From NCBI RefSeq assembly GCF_000161835.1, contig NZ_GG697169.2:2019211-2083210 (forward strand): a DNA stretch of 64,000 nucleotides, read 5' to 3'. Source of the stretch: Thalassobium sp. R2A62 (GTDB taxonomy: Bacteria > Pseudomonadota > Alphaproteobacteria > Rhodobacterales > Rhodobacteraceae). Numbering within the stretch: position 1 is the first letter of the stretch; every line of letters begins with the position of its first letter. The translations under genes were made by a program, and so were the position numbers. The notes beneath the pieces were generated by a model. It did not search any database, had not been told where the DNA came from, and saw nothing but the letters and a program-made list of their open reading frames with translations. This document shows, piece by piece, positions 43,695 to 52,285 of the stretch.

Positions 43695-43749
43695 CCCTTG
43701 GGTTAAGAGAAATCTATTGATACGATTTCCAAACAGTTAGACCCAAGGG
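43695..43749 (+). promoter_or_regulatory. greA leader stem that covers its ribosome binding site
   Basis: CCCTTGGGT (43695-43703) and ACCCAAGGG (43741-43749) are exact complements 37 bases apart. The right arm contains AAGGG, the likely greA ribosome binding site, seven bases from the ATG. Folding would hide it, suggesting translational control. Confidence 0.45.
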
Positions 43750-43756
43750 CCGTGAG

Positions 43757-44227
43757 ATGGATAAAATACCTCTGACCAAGGCAGGCTATGACGCCTTGAA
43801 CGCTGAATTGAAGCATTTGAAAAGCGTGGAACGCCCCGCGATCATCCGTGCAATTGCAGAAGCACGTGAGCACGGCGATTTGTCCGAGAACGCGGAATAT
43901 CATTCAGCCAAAGAAAAGCAGAGCTTTATCGAGGGACGCGTCAAAGAGTTGGAAGGCGTGATTTCGCTGGCTGACGTGATCGACACATCCAAGATGAGCG
44001 GCACTGCAAAATTTGGCGCAATGGTCAAACTGGTCGACGAAGATACGGACGAAGAAAAATCCTATCAGATTGTGGGCGAGCACGAAGCAGACATTGAGAA
44101 TGGCAAATTGAACATGAAATCGCCCCTCGCACGTGCCCTGATCGGCAAAGACGAAGGTGACAGCGTCGAAGTACGCACGCCGGGCGGCGGCAAGTCCTAT
44201 GAGATTCTAGAAATCAACTACAGCTGA
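43757..44227 (+). CDS. greA: transcription elongation factor GreA
   Basis: 156 residues. N-terminal coiled coil that enters the RNA polymerase secondary channel, with the acidic tip [17 protein letters not shown] (conserved DLSENAEY), and a C-terminal FKBP-like domain (about 80-156) ending in [13 protein letters not shown]. Rescues backtracked polymerase by transcript cleavage. Standard length. The leader has a possible stem over its ribosome binding site. Confidence 0.97.
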   Translation: MDKIPLTKAGYDALNAELKHLKSVERPAIIRAIAEAREHGDLSENAEYHSAKEKQSFIEGRVKELEGVISLADVIDTSKMSGTAKFGAMVKLVDEDTDEEKSYQIVGEHEADIENGKLNMKSPLARALIGKDEGDSVEVRTPGGGKSYEILEINYS

Positions 44228-44302
44228 CAACAGAGACCGATGACACCTCGACCGAAAGTAGATGCAGCTTTGACCAAAGGCACCACTCCTAAGGACGCGC
44301 GC

Positions 44303-45256
44303 ATGACGCCTGCGGACCTGATTGCCATTGTCCTAAGCCTGCTGTGGCTTGGCGTTGCGGGCTACGTGTTTTTGCGCGCGCCTGCCTCTGAGCCCGCTGA
44401 CCAGCGTGTCGACAGCTTGCGGTTTATCATGACGTTGCTTGCGATCTTTTTGCCGGTCGCGATGATTTGGGTTGCAGCACTTGCTGTACGCTCTAGCCGG
44501 ATCGTCCGCGAAGAGTCGCGCAGGCTACAAGCGGCGATTGATGCGATGCGCCAAACCTATGTAGCCGATCGTCAGGCAGGTGTGACCACGTTGCAGCCAA
44601 CGGTCGAACGCAAGCTAAACGAGATCGCAAAGGCGACACAAAAGACCGAGAGCGCACTGGCGACATTTGCATCGTCCCGCGACAAGGTCACAGTCAGTTT
44701 GGAACCAACAGCCAGCGACACTTCGGCAGAGGATACCGAACAGACCAGCCTTGCGTTGGGGACCAGTGCAGAAGACATTTCAGCCCCGATCACAACACCG
44801 GATTTGATCCGAGCGCTGAATTTCCCCGATACGGCAGATGACGAAGTCGGGTTCGCCGCACTTCGCCTTGCTCTTAAGGATCGCAATGCATCGCAGCTGA
44901 TCCAAGCCAGCCAAGACATTCTGACGTTGCTGTCGCAAGACGGCATCTACATGGATGATCTGCGCCCTGATCGTGCGCGCGCTGAGATATGGCGTAGGTT
45001 TGCACGTGGCGAACGGGGCCGTGTTGTCGCCGCGTTGGGCGGCGTTCGCGACCGCTCGAGCCTCGCTTTGACAGCTGGCCGGATGCGTGAAGATGCGATT
45101 TTTCGTGACGCTGGGCACCATTTCCTGCGTCGGTTCGACCAAATGCTGGTGCGTTTCGAAGAAACCGCATCGGACGAAGAAATTGGTGCGCTGTCTGAGA
45201 CCCGCACAGCCCGCGCGTTTATGTTGCTGGGCCGTGTCACCGGCACGTTCGACTAG
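44303..45256 (+). CDS. uncharacterised membrane protein with coiled coil
   Basis: 317 residues. Two transmembrane helices (about 4-24 and 42-64), a coiled coil (about 66-120), a low-complexity linker, then a helical C-terminal domain (about 165-317) with FAALRLALKDRNASQLIQAS and FARGERGRVVAALGGVRDRS. I do not recognise the family. I use the ATG after AAGGACGCGCGC; one 63 bases earlier (44240) is possible, but its codons look noncoding. It lies after greA and ends overlapping the GNAT gene stop by four bases. Confidence 0.65.
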   Translation: MTPADLIAIVLSLLWLGVAGYVFLRAPASEPADQRVDSLRFIMTLLAIFLPVAMIWVAALAVRSSRIVREESRRLQAAIDAMRQTYVADRQAGVTTLQPTVERKLNEIAKATQKTESALATFASSRDKVTVSLEPTASDTSAEDTEQTSLALGTSAEDISAPITTPDLIRALNFPDTADDEVGFAALRLALKDRNASQLIQASQDILTLLSQDGIYMDDLRPDRARAEIWRRFARGERGRVVAALGGVRDRSSLALTAGRMREDAIFRDAGHHFLRRFDQMLVRFEETASDEEIGALSETRTARAFMLLGRVTGTFD

Positions 45257-45834
45257 ACTGGTTTGACCATCGTCGTCGCGACGTTGAAGCCAAAGATATA
45301 GCGCAGCGGTCCTATCGACGTTTGCCCAACCTCTTTGAACCCGTATCGTTCGTACAAAGCATGCGCGCGCGGATTGGTATCAATGACGTCCAACCTGACC
45401 GAAGGGTAGTTCCGCGTGCGGGCTTCGTTGCAAATCGCGTCAAGCAAGGCGGTCCCGACACCCTGCCCCCGTGCATCTGACGACACGAAAATCCCGTCCA
45501 TCAAGAACCGCGTGTTATCCACGTCCCGCTCGAGCATTGAGACAGCCACAGACCGCCAGATCGCGCCGAACATCCCATAGCTCGCCCGCATGTCTGAAAA
45601 CTCGCCCCCGACCAAGGCGCCTTGGAATGTTTTGAAGCCGACGACGCCTAACAATTGACCAGCCTCGTTTCGGGCAACGATTGCATGGCTTGGATCAAGA
45701 ACAGAGGTGATGAAGCGGTGTGCCTTGGCCTCGGGGCCCATGACGCTGATCAATTTGCCCGAGAAGGCCTGCCAATAGAGCCGTGCAACGGTATCCGCCT
45801 CGTCCTCTGTGAACCCGAGGCTGCAATGGATCAC
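45253..45834 (-). CDS. GNAT-family N-acetyltransferase
   Basis: 193 residues. Acetyl-CoA binding motif A is seen as ARGQGVGTALLDAIC (about 125-140), followed by VIDTNPRAHALYERYGFKEV, the usual motif B. Substrate is unknown. Its ATG overlaps the moeA stop by four bases, making it the last gene of the molybdenum cofactor operon, which may be chance or a functional tie. Confidence 0.85.
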   Translation of the reverse strand: MIHCSLGFTEDEADTVARLYWQAFSGKLISVMGPEAKAHRFITSVLDPSHAIVARNEAGQLLGVVGFKTFQGALVGGEFSDMRASYGMFGAIWRSVAVSMLERDVDNTRFLMDGIFVSSDARGQGVGTALLDAICNEARTRNYPSVRLDVIDTNPRAHALYERYGFKEVGQTSIGPLRYIFGFNVATTMVKPV

Positions 45835-47894
45835 AGGCCAAAGCTCTCGTAGGGAATGTAGCGGACCAGATCCCCCGCGGCGACGCTATGGGCGTGATCC
45901 CCCAGTTCGACCAGTCCTTCGGCCCAGCTCAGGCCAAAAACCCGCCCTGACCCTTCTGACCCGAACACTTCAACTTGTCCGTTTCGGATACGCGCCCGAA
46001 GGTATTCGCGGCGCCCTGCTTTTTTGGACTTGGAAAATGCGGCAGGCACATCAAAACCCTGCGGCATGGCCCATGCGCCACCCGCAAGCTTGGCCAATGA
46101 CGGTTTTGCAAAGATCAACGTACAGACCAGCGCAGCCACAGGGTTGCCAGGCAGGCCGACAACAGGTGTTTCGTTCCACATTGCCAACGCCAATGGGCGA
46201 CCGGGTTTGACTGCAATACGCCAAGTGGTCATTGCTGCCTTTTGCGTCAACAGCGCCGAGACATGATCTTCATCGCCAGCAGAGGCACCACCAGACGTCA
46301 AAATAGCATCGGCCTGTTCCGCACCCTGATCAAAGGCCCGCTCTAACGCATCAGCATCATCTGGTTGGCGGCCAAGGTCGACAACGTCATAGCCCCACGC
46401 GTTCAAAACGGCGCGCAGCATCGGACGATTTGCATCATTGATTTGGCCGTCTTTGGGCGTCGTACCTGCCTCGACCAGCTCATCGCCAGTTGACAGGATA
46501 GCGACACGCAAACGGCGATGAACCTGCACCTCTGACACTCCGGTGATTGAGAGCAAGGCAATGTCCGCTGCGGTCAGCTTGCGCCCCTTGGGCAGAATTA
46601 CGTCGCCCTCGGCCACGTCTTCACCTGCACGGCGGGCGTTCGCACCGGGTTTCAGGCCCGTTGAGAACGACACGCTGTCCGCGGTCAGTGTGACATCCTC
46701 TTGGAGCACAACAGTATCGACACCGTCCGGCAATTTAGCACCTGTCAGAATGCGAATGGCAGAACCAGCGGGAACCGCATCATCATAGGGGACACCAGCC
46801 GCAGAACGTCCGTCAACCAGCGCGAGCGTCACAGTATCGGGCCCTAGTGCGCCACGATCAAAACCGTACCCATCAACGGCCGCGTTGGCGGCTGGCGGGT
46901 TCGATCGCCGCGCCGTGACATCACGGGTTAAAATCCGCCCCACAGCGTCGGCAATCGTGATCGTTTCAACCTCGGTCACAGATGCCAATCGACTGTTCAA
47001 CAGATCAAGCGTTTCGTCCACGGGCGTCCAATGCGTGCCTGCGGGCAATGCGAAACAGTCATTCGCAAGAGGCTTGGCCACTGGCGGCACACCCAAAATC
47101 CAGCCCTCTGAATCGGGTGGCATATCCATCAAAGTTGCCAACTCCGCGGCAGGCATCTGGCTAAACTTGCGCGCAAGATAGGACATCTGATGCGCGTCTT
47201 TGATGCCGTTTTCTGGCGTTGTCGCTGCAATGTCATCCGCGAAGAGCGACGGCCAAATTTCAGCAAAGACAATTGGGTTGTCCAGCTTTTGAAACGGCCA
47301 AACTGACACCGCATGAGATTTGCGCAATCGCGACAGAACAGGCAGCCCCATGATGATCTGACTACCAACCGCACCGTTATAAAAGAGCTGCCACGCGCTA
47401 AACGTCCCGCGGGCCTGTTGCTCGACACGTCTAAATTCGGGAAACGGTTGTTGAGTACGATCAGATTTTTTGGCCGTGAGGTGTGGATAGTCTGCGTCGT
47501 TGGGCAGGCCCCAAAATGGGCCGGTCTCGCCAAACTGGGCGTTGAGATCGTTTGCAATGTCACAGCGATTATTGGCGTCGGGCGTATCTTTCACGCGCTC
47601 TTCGAACCAATCCCAAACGGCAAGCGGATCGTCTGATCCTGTCAAATGCTCGGCAAACCCAATTGGATAAGCAAAGGCAAAGTCGAACCCGACGAGCGTC
47701 CGGCGACTGTCCTGTGCTTCGACCTTCAAAAGGTTGTCGATCCACTCTTCGAAAACCATGCGATTGCGAAAATACATCGGCTCCGCTGTCTGGCCATCGC
47801 GTGCAACCGCAGCCCAAATCGCGTCTTTGGTGGGGGCAGCGCCTGTATCATTGCCACCCGACCAATCCACCATGACAACGGTATCGAATGTCAT
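45831..47894 (-). CDS. moeA: fusion of an RNase-H-like (DUF429-type) domain and MoeA
   Basis: 687 residues, much longer than the 390-410 of MoeA. The first 280 residues (FDTVVMVDWSGG, TLVGFDFAFAYPIGF, FSAWQLFYNGAVGSQI, SVWPFQK) look like a DUF429-type RNase H fold with Asp pairs. From about 290 it is a full MoeA: SLLNSRLASVTEVETI-like start, VDGYGFDR, RILTGAKLPDGVDTVVLQED, ILSTGDELVEAG, ILTSGGASAGDEDHV and GLPGNPVAALV. MoeA inserts molybdate into adenylated molybdopterin. The N-terminal activity is unproven. Its ATG overlaps mobB. Confidence 0.88.
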   Translation of the reverse strand: MTFDTVVMVDWSGGNDTGAAPTKDAIWAAVARDGQTAEPMYFRNRMVFEEWIDNLLKVEAQDSRRTLVGFDFAFAYPIGFAEHLTGSDDPLAVWDWFEERVKDTPDANNRCDIANDLNAQFGETGPFWGLPNDADYPHLTAKKSDRTQQPFPEFRRVEQQARGTFSAWQLFYNGAVGSQIIMGLPVLSRLRKSHAVSVWPFQKLDNPIVFAEIWPSLFADDIAATTPENGIKDAHQMSYLARKFSQMPAAELATLMDMPPDSEGWILGVPPVAKPLANDCFALPAGTHWTPVDETLDLLNSRLASVTEVETITIADAVGRILTRDVTARRSNPPAANAAVDGYGFDRGALGPDTVTLALVDGRSAAGVPYDDAVPAGSAIRILTGAKLPDGVDTVVLQEDVTLTADSVSFSTGLKPGANARRAGEDVAEGDVILPKGRKLTAADIALLSITGVSEVQVHRRLRVAILSTGDELVEAGTTPKDGQINDANRPMLRAVLNAWGYDVVDLGRQPDDADALERAFDQGAEQADAILTSGGASAGDEDHVSALLTQKAAMTTWRIAVKPGRPLALAMWNETPVVGLPGNPVAALVCTLIFAKPSLAKLAGGAWAMPQGFDVPAAFSKSKKAGRREYLRARIRNGQVEVFGSEGSGRVFGLSWAEGLVELGDHAHSVAAGDLVRYIPYESFGL

Positions 47895-48382
47895 AGCCCC
47901 ACCTGTGAAAGGATAAAGTCAGCAATGGCCGCCGTATCATTTAGGTCGAACTGCGCAAGTATCGTTTCGATGGGTACGTCCGATGCCACAGCGGCAACAT
48001 GGCTGTCCGTCGCATGAATAAGGGGGTGATCATTCTCAGCGCGGATCGCTTCGATCTTGGGATGCGGATCGTTCTTGTACCCTTCGATCAGCACCAGATC
48101 GACGGGTGCCAGTTCGGCCAATAAGCTATCGAGAACCGGTTCGGCATCCTCCCGAAGCTCGGTCATCAGCGCCCAACGTTTTGATGACGCGAGCAGCACT
48201 TGGGACGCGCCGGCAAAACGGTGGCGGTGACTGTCTTTGCCCGGTTGGTCTACGTCGAAATGATGATGCGCATGTTTAATCGTCGAGACGCTCAAACCGC
48301 GTCCGGTGATTTCGGTGACCAGTCGCTCCATGAGCCCGGTCTTGCCCGCATTTTTGTATCCGACCACGCCAAAGATTTTCAT
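47891..48382 (-). CDS. mobB: molybdopterin-guanine dinucleotide biosynthesis adaptor protein MobB
   Basis: 163 residues, P-loop GTPase with Walker A GYKNAGKTGL (8-17), STIKHAHHHFDVDQPGKDS and VLIEGYKNDPHPKIE. It assists MobA in making the bis-MGD cofactor, though it is not essential in E. coli. It overlaps mobA and moeA by four bases on either side. Confidence 0.93.
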   Translation of the reverse strand: MKIFGVVGYKNAGKTGLMERLVTEITGRGLSVSTIKHAHHHFDVDQPGKDSHRHRFAGASQVLLASSKRWALMTELREDAEPVLDSLLAELAPVDLVLIEGYKNDPHPKIEAIRAENDHPLIHATDSHVAAVASDVPIETILAQFDLNDTAAIADFILSQVGL

Positions 48383-48972
48383 AAAGCAGCCTTGGCACGG
48401 GCCAGATCTTGGGGCGTGTTAATGTTAAAGAATGGATCCAGATCGCCAGCAGGGAACAACGCTGTCGTGCTGGGATGTGCGTCCGTCCAAGCGACAACTT
48501 TGCGCAAGCCGCCCGTCAGAGCCGCGCGCAGGTCATCGCGCAATGCTGTAGGCCACAGACCAAAGGTCGGATGCCTGCCATCGGATGTTTCTGCCAACAC
48601 AATCTCGGCAGCGTCGAGGTCTGCCGCAAGTTGAAGCTGTGGCACGAGATCACAAGGAAAGAACGGCGAATCAGCCGCCGCCGTGACGATCGTGTCCACG
48701 CCCTGTGATGCGGCCCAATCAAGCCCGGCCAAAACACCAGCCAGCGGGCCAGCGAACCCATCAATGCTGTCCGCGAGCACTGGCAAATTGAAGTCGTCAA
48801 ATCGGGCCGGATCGCCGTTTGCATTCAAGGCGAGCCCAGCCACCTGCGGCTCAAGCCGATCAATCACATGAGACAACAGCGGACGGCCCACGAGAGGGAT
48901 CAACCCTTTGTCACCGCCGCCCATGCGCCGCGCCAATCCGCCAGCCAGAATAACGCCAAGGGGTTGCCTCAT
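48379..48972 (-). CDS. mobA: molybdenum cofactor guanylyltransferase MobA
   Basis: 197 residues. Nucleotidyltransferase adding GMP to molybdopterin. GTP-binding LAGGLARRMGGGDKGLIPL at the N-terminus, LADSIDGFAGPLAGVLAGLD, and the metal-site AAADSPFFPCDLV. Start MRQPLGVILAGG is used; ATGA overlaps the upstream gene's stop. A bis-MGD enzyme such as formate dehydrogenase is implied by fdhD in the same operon. Confidence 0.94.
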   Translation of the reverse strand: MRQPLGVILAGGLARRMGGGDKGLIPLVGRPLLSHVIDRLEPQVAGLALNANGDPARFDDFNLPVLADSIDGFAGPLAGVLAGLDWAASQGVDTIVTAAADSPFFPCDLVPQLQLAADLDAAEIVLAETSDGRHPTFGLWPTALRDDLRAALTGGLRKVVAWTDAHPSTTALFPAGDLDPFFNINTPQDLARAKAAL

Positions 48973-49508
48973 GACGACGCTCCATGCGCTGCGGCCCACC
49001 ATTCGCGGATTTCGGCCTCGGCTTGATCTATGTCGTCAAACGCTGTGGCAGGAACCGGGATCACAATTGCCGAAATCAAAAATCCGACCGTGTTCTTTGA
49101 TCGTGTCACTGCCTCAACATCGGCCCATCCGGTGGTCCACGTGCTATGCTCTGTCGTCAAAACAAGCCCTGAGGCATCGATTGTCAACGCACTGCTTTGA
49201 CCGAAACTGGACCGAGCCGAAAAGACCGCCATTTTGGAATAGATCGCATAGCCGAGCAGCAGAAAAGCAAGAGCAAATGGCATAACCGTCAGAGCAAGCC
49301 AGCTTTGAAAAGGGTCACCGACACCGAGAGCAAAAAGGATCGCAAAGATCGTCATCATGCCGCCGATCGGCGCAAAGAAATACTGCACCATGCTGGAGAG
49401 ATGGGGCAAAGCGCGCGCAAAACCTGTGAAGATGAGCTGACCGCCTTTTGCCATACCTTCTTTGATAATCTTGGGGTCACCGCCATAGGTCAGATTGTAC
49501 TGGGTCAT
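48969..49508 (-). CDS. YcxB-like membrane protein in the molybdenum cofactor operon
   Basis: 179 residues. Starts MTQYNLTYGGDPKIIKEGMA, with two transmembrane helices (about 45-65 and 75-97), then a cytoplasmic domain resembling YcxB (SALTIDASGLVLTTEHSTWT, GWADVEAVTRSKNTVGFLIS, FDDIDQAEAEIREWW). Function unknown. It is locked between fdhD and mobA by four-base overlaps at both ends. Confidence 0.75.
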   Translation of the reverse strand: MTQYNLTYGGDPKIIKEGMAKGGQLIFTGFARALPHLSSMVQYFFAPIGGMMTIFAILFALGVGDPFQSWLALTVMPFALAFLLLGYAIYSKMAVFSARSSFGQSSALTIDASGLVLTTEHSTWTTGWADVEAVTRSKNTVGFLISAIVIPVPATAFDDIDQAEAEIREWWAAAHGASS

Positions 49509-50386
49509 GTGCGCGCCCCTTTTCGCGATGACTTTTTGGGTTCTGACGGCACTGTACTGGGGTCTACATCGCGAACCAGCCGGTCCGCACCCGACAAGCA
49601 AACGAAACGCTGCCCACGCATCCGCCCAATCAAGGTCAGTCCAACCCGTTGCGCGATCTCGACGCCCCACGCGGTAAACCCAGACCGTGACGCCAAAACA
49701 GGAATGCCCATCATCGCAGTCTTGATCACCATTTCAGACGTCAAACGCCCCGTCGTATAGAGCGTTTTGTCACCTGCTGACGCCCCTGTGGACAGCATCC
49801 AGCCTGCGATTTTATCAACGGCGTTGTGGCGACCAACGTCCTCCATATAAACCAGCGGTTGATCCGCCTGACACAGAACGGTGCCGTGGATCGCACCGGC
49901 TGTCAGATAGAGGCTGGGCATTTGGTTGATTTGATGAGCAAGCGCATAGAGATCCGAGGTGCGCACTTGGGTCTGCGGCAGAGCAACCTGATCAATCCCT
50001 TCCATCATATCGCCAAAGACGGTGCCAACGGCACAGCCGCTGGTGCGGGTTTTCTTGCTCAGCTTGTCCTCGTAAGTGGTCTGGCTCGCGGTGCGAACGA
50101 CAACCGTTTCCAGCTCTTCGTCATAATCGATGCCGGTCACGTCTTCGCCATCTGACAACATGCCTTGGTTGCGCAAAAACCCAAGCGCGAGATATTCGGG
50201 ATAATCACCAATCGTCATGGCCGTGACAATTTCTTGGCCATTCAGATAGATCGTCAACGGACGTTCTTCGACCACAGCCAGATCGATCCGCTCCCCATTG
50301 TGATCCACCCCTGAGACATGACGCGTCAGTCCAGCGCGAGCGAGGTCAGGTGCGATCAACATTTTTGACGTATCTACAGGTGGCAT
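49505..50386 (-). CDS. fdhD: formate dehydrogenase accessory sulfurtransferase FdhD
   Basis: 293 residues. Passes sulfur from IscS to the Mo-bis-MGD cofactor of formate dehydrogenase and binds it. Seen: RTSGCAVGTVFG containing the presumed active Cys, AGAIHGTVLCQA, MEDVGRHNAVDKIAGW and LTSEMVIKTAMMGIPVLASRSG. E. coli has two Cys here (CGVCG); this has one. Start MPPVDTSKM has GAGGG five bases upstream. An ATG 63 bases earlier would overlap azlC. First gene of the six-gene operon. Confidence 0.92.
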   Translation of the reverse strand: MPPVDTSKMLIAPDLARAGLTRHVSGVDHNGERIDLAVVEERPLTIYLNGQEIVTAMTIGDYPEYLALGFLRNQGMLSDGEDVTGIDYDEELETVVVRTASQTTYEDKLSKKTRTSGCAVGTVFGDMMEGIDQVALPQTQVRTSDLYALAHQINQMPSLYLTAGAIHGTVLCQADQPLVYMEDVGRHNAVDKIAGWMLSTGASAGDKTLYTTGRLTSEMVIKTAMMGIPVLASRSGFTAWGVEIAQRVGLTLIGRMRGQRFVCLSGADRLVRDVDPSTVPSEPKKSSRKGART

Positions 50387-50439
50387 TTGAACCCTCGGGG
50401 CAGCTAGGCTAGGCAGGTTAAGAGCTACACTAGGACGAC

Positions 50440-51150
50440 ATGATGACATCCTCCACCGCGAAATCGGACTTTTGGCGCGGCTTTGGCGACGGGATGCCGT
50501 TTGTTCTAGGGGCCGGACCCTTTGGCCTGTTGTTTGCGGTACTTGCGACTGAGGCTGGGTTGGATGTCTATCAAGTCATCGTGATGAGCCTGCTTGTAAT
50601 CGCGGGTGCCGCTCAGTTTGCGGCCCTATCACAGATGCAAGACGCCGCACCGGTCGCAATGGTTTTGATGGCAGGATTGGCGGTCAACATGCGCATGGCG
50701 ATGTATTCCGCCGCGCTGACGCCGCACCTCAAGGACGCTCCTTTTTGGCATCGTGCATGGGCGGCTTATATTCTCGTCGATAACAGCTATGCGGTTGGAA
50801 TCGTCGAGTTCGAGGAAAATCCAGACACCACATGGCAGACCAAAATCCAATACTATCTTGGATGCGCCCTGCCGGTTTGGATTGTCTGGTATATCGCGAC
50901 CTTTGTTGGTGCATTCGTCGGTCAGGCAATCCCGGCCAGTATCCCTATCGATTTTGCCGTGGCTTTGACGTTCTTGGCGCTTGTCGGGCCGATGCTTCGG
51001 ACTTTGCCACATGTTGCGGCTGCCTTTGTTTCCGCAGCAGGGACGCTGATGCTGTGGACCTTGCCTTATAACTCGGGCCTGATGGTCGCCGCGATCTTGG
51101 CCATGATCGTCGGCGTTCAGGTTGAAAACTGGGTGGCGCGACGAACATGA
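50440..51150 (+). CDS. azlC: AzlC-family branched-chain amino acid exporter subunit
   Basis: 236 residues with about five to seven hydrophobic helices and the AzlC pattern FWRGFGDGMPFVLGAGPFGL, AGAAQFAALSQM and MRMAMYSAALTPHLK. With AzlD it exports branched-chain amino acids or analogues; the substrate here is inferred. It overlaps azlD by four bases and is divergent from fdhD across 53 bases. Confidence 0.9.
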   Translation: MMTSSTAKSDFWRGFGDGMPFVLGAGPFGLLFAVLATEAGLDVYQVIVMSLLVIAGAAQFAALSQMQDAAPVAMVLMAGLAVNMRMAMYSAALTPHLKDAPFWHRAWAAYILVDNSYAVGIVEFEENPDTTWQTKIQYYLGCALPVWIVWYIATFVGAFVGQAIPASIPIDFAVALTFLALVGPMLRTLPHVAAAFVSAAGTLMLWTLPYNSGLMVAAILAMIVGVQVENWVARRT

Positions 51151-51476
51151 TTTATACCAATACGCAAATCTGGACGATCATCATCCTGCTCGGGATCGGT
51201 ACGTATTTGATCAGGACCTCTTTCTTGCTGATCTGGGGGAACAGGCCCCTTCCCGCATGGGTGATCCAGCACCTGCGCTATACGGCCGTTGCCATTCTAC
51301 CGGGCCTTGTCGCACCCTTGGTCCTATGGCCCGCAGCGACGGGCGGTGAACCTGATCTTGCCAGAGGAATAGCTGCGATCGTGACCTTTGCGCTGGCTTA
51401 CAAAACACGCAACGTCGTCATCGCCGTTTTAGGCGGTGCGGTGACATTGGGCGTCATGCTAGCACTGGTCGACTAG
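51147..51476 (+). CDS. azlD: AzlD-family branched-chain amino acid exporter subunit
   Basis: 109 residues with three to four transmembrane helices: ILLGIGTYLIRTSFLLIWG, TAVAILPGLVAPLVLWPA and FALAYKTRNVVIAVLGGAVT. Small partner of AzlC. Its ATG overlaps the azlC stop and its own stop overlaps that of the opposed lipoprotein gene by four bases. Confidence 0.9.
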   Translation: MIYTNTQIWTIIILLGIGTYLIRTSFLLIWGNRPLPAWVIQHLRYTAVAILPGLVAPLVLWPAATGGEPDLARGIAAIVTFALAYKTRNVVIAVLGGAVTLGVMLALVD

Positions 51477-52072
51477 CCGTTTTGGATCTTATCCAAGACC
51501 CCAACATTGTTGTCAGAGTCGTTGTCAAAAATCTCTCGGGCACGAACATTCGGGATGCGCGCAAAGTCTTCCATCAAACCACCCGGGAACCACGAAACAC
51601 CGATGCTTTCAAAACCAGGCAGTTGCGCCAGAATTGTTGAAATCGAACGTGTGCAATTTGCCTTGGCGACAGGTCCGTTGGTCATCACCATCTGCAGAGC
51701 TTGTTCAGCAACTGCGGCAGACACATCAACCTCTTGCACAACGATATAGTACGTCTCGCGGGCATGGTAATCTGTGTAGTAATCGACGATCCGCGGACGC
51801 GCACCGATCACAACGTCGTTGCGTTCTGGGATGGTCGGGTGTGCAAAGGTCCCAGCAGGATCAAAAATTACACGCTGCGATCCATTTACCATCAGACCAC
51901 TATGGGCACCGTTGTTGGACCCAACGTTCAGCACAGTGAACAGCGTCAAACGGGGTGGACCATTATGGCGGTAGATATTGCGCTGGACCAATTCGTCAGG
52001 GGCCCAGACAGCCTCAGAGGCACAAGAGGCCAGAGCCATCGGCGCGGCCATCATAAAGAAACGTCTTTTCAT
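51473..52072 (-). CDS. lipoprotein with possible permuted papain-like (YiiX/NlpC-P60) fold
   Basis: 199 residues. Starts MKRRFFMMAAPMALASC, a signal with a lipobox LASC (Cys 17). The order of a candidate catalytic His (NNGAHSGLMV, His 57) and later Cys (KANCTRSIST, Cys 140) resembles circularly permuted NlpC/P60-like hydrolases. This is inference from motif spacing, without a match I can name. It follows coxIV by 20 bases. Confidence 0.6.
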   Translation of the reverse strand: MKRRFFMMAAPMALASCASEAVWAPDELVQRNIYRHNGPPRLTLFTVLNVGSNNGAHSGLMVNGSQRVIFDPAGTFAHPTIPERNDVVIGARPRIVDYYTDYHARETYYIVVQEVDVSAAVAEQALQMVMTNGPVAKANCTRSISTILAQLPGFESIGVSWFPGGLMEDFARIPNVRAREIFDNDSDNNVGVLDKIQNG

Positions 52073-52092
52073 AGCGGCCCCCATGACAATTT

Positions 52093-52227
52093 TTAAGTAC
52101 CGATCAGTGCCAGAAAGACGAGGATCGCAACAATGATCACAACGGACCAAGTGGTGAATTTGATGAAACCGTCAAAGGTCTTTTCTTGAACCTTAGTGTC
52201 CATTTCGCCGTGTTTGTGGTCAGACAT
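52093..52227 (-). CDS. aa3-type cytochrome c oxidase subunit IV
   Basis: 44 residues: MSDHKHGEMDTKVQEKTFDG, then a transmembrane helix VVIIVAILVFLALIGT at the end. It matches the short subunit IV of alphaproteobacterial aa3 oxidase, which packs against subunits I and III. GGAGGCAGAT precedes the ATG. The main oxidase genes are not in the window. Confidence 0.9.
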   Translation of the reverse strand: MSDHKHGEMDTKVQEKTFDGFIKFTTWSVVIIVAILVFLALIGT

Positions 52228-52285
52228 ATCTGCCTCCAGTTTATAGGTTTGCGGCGTCTTAGCTGATTCAGATCAGCCTGTCACG

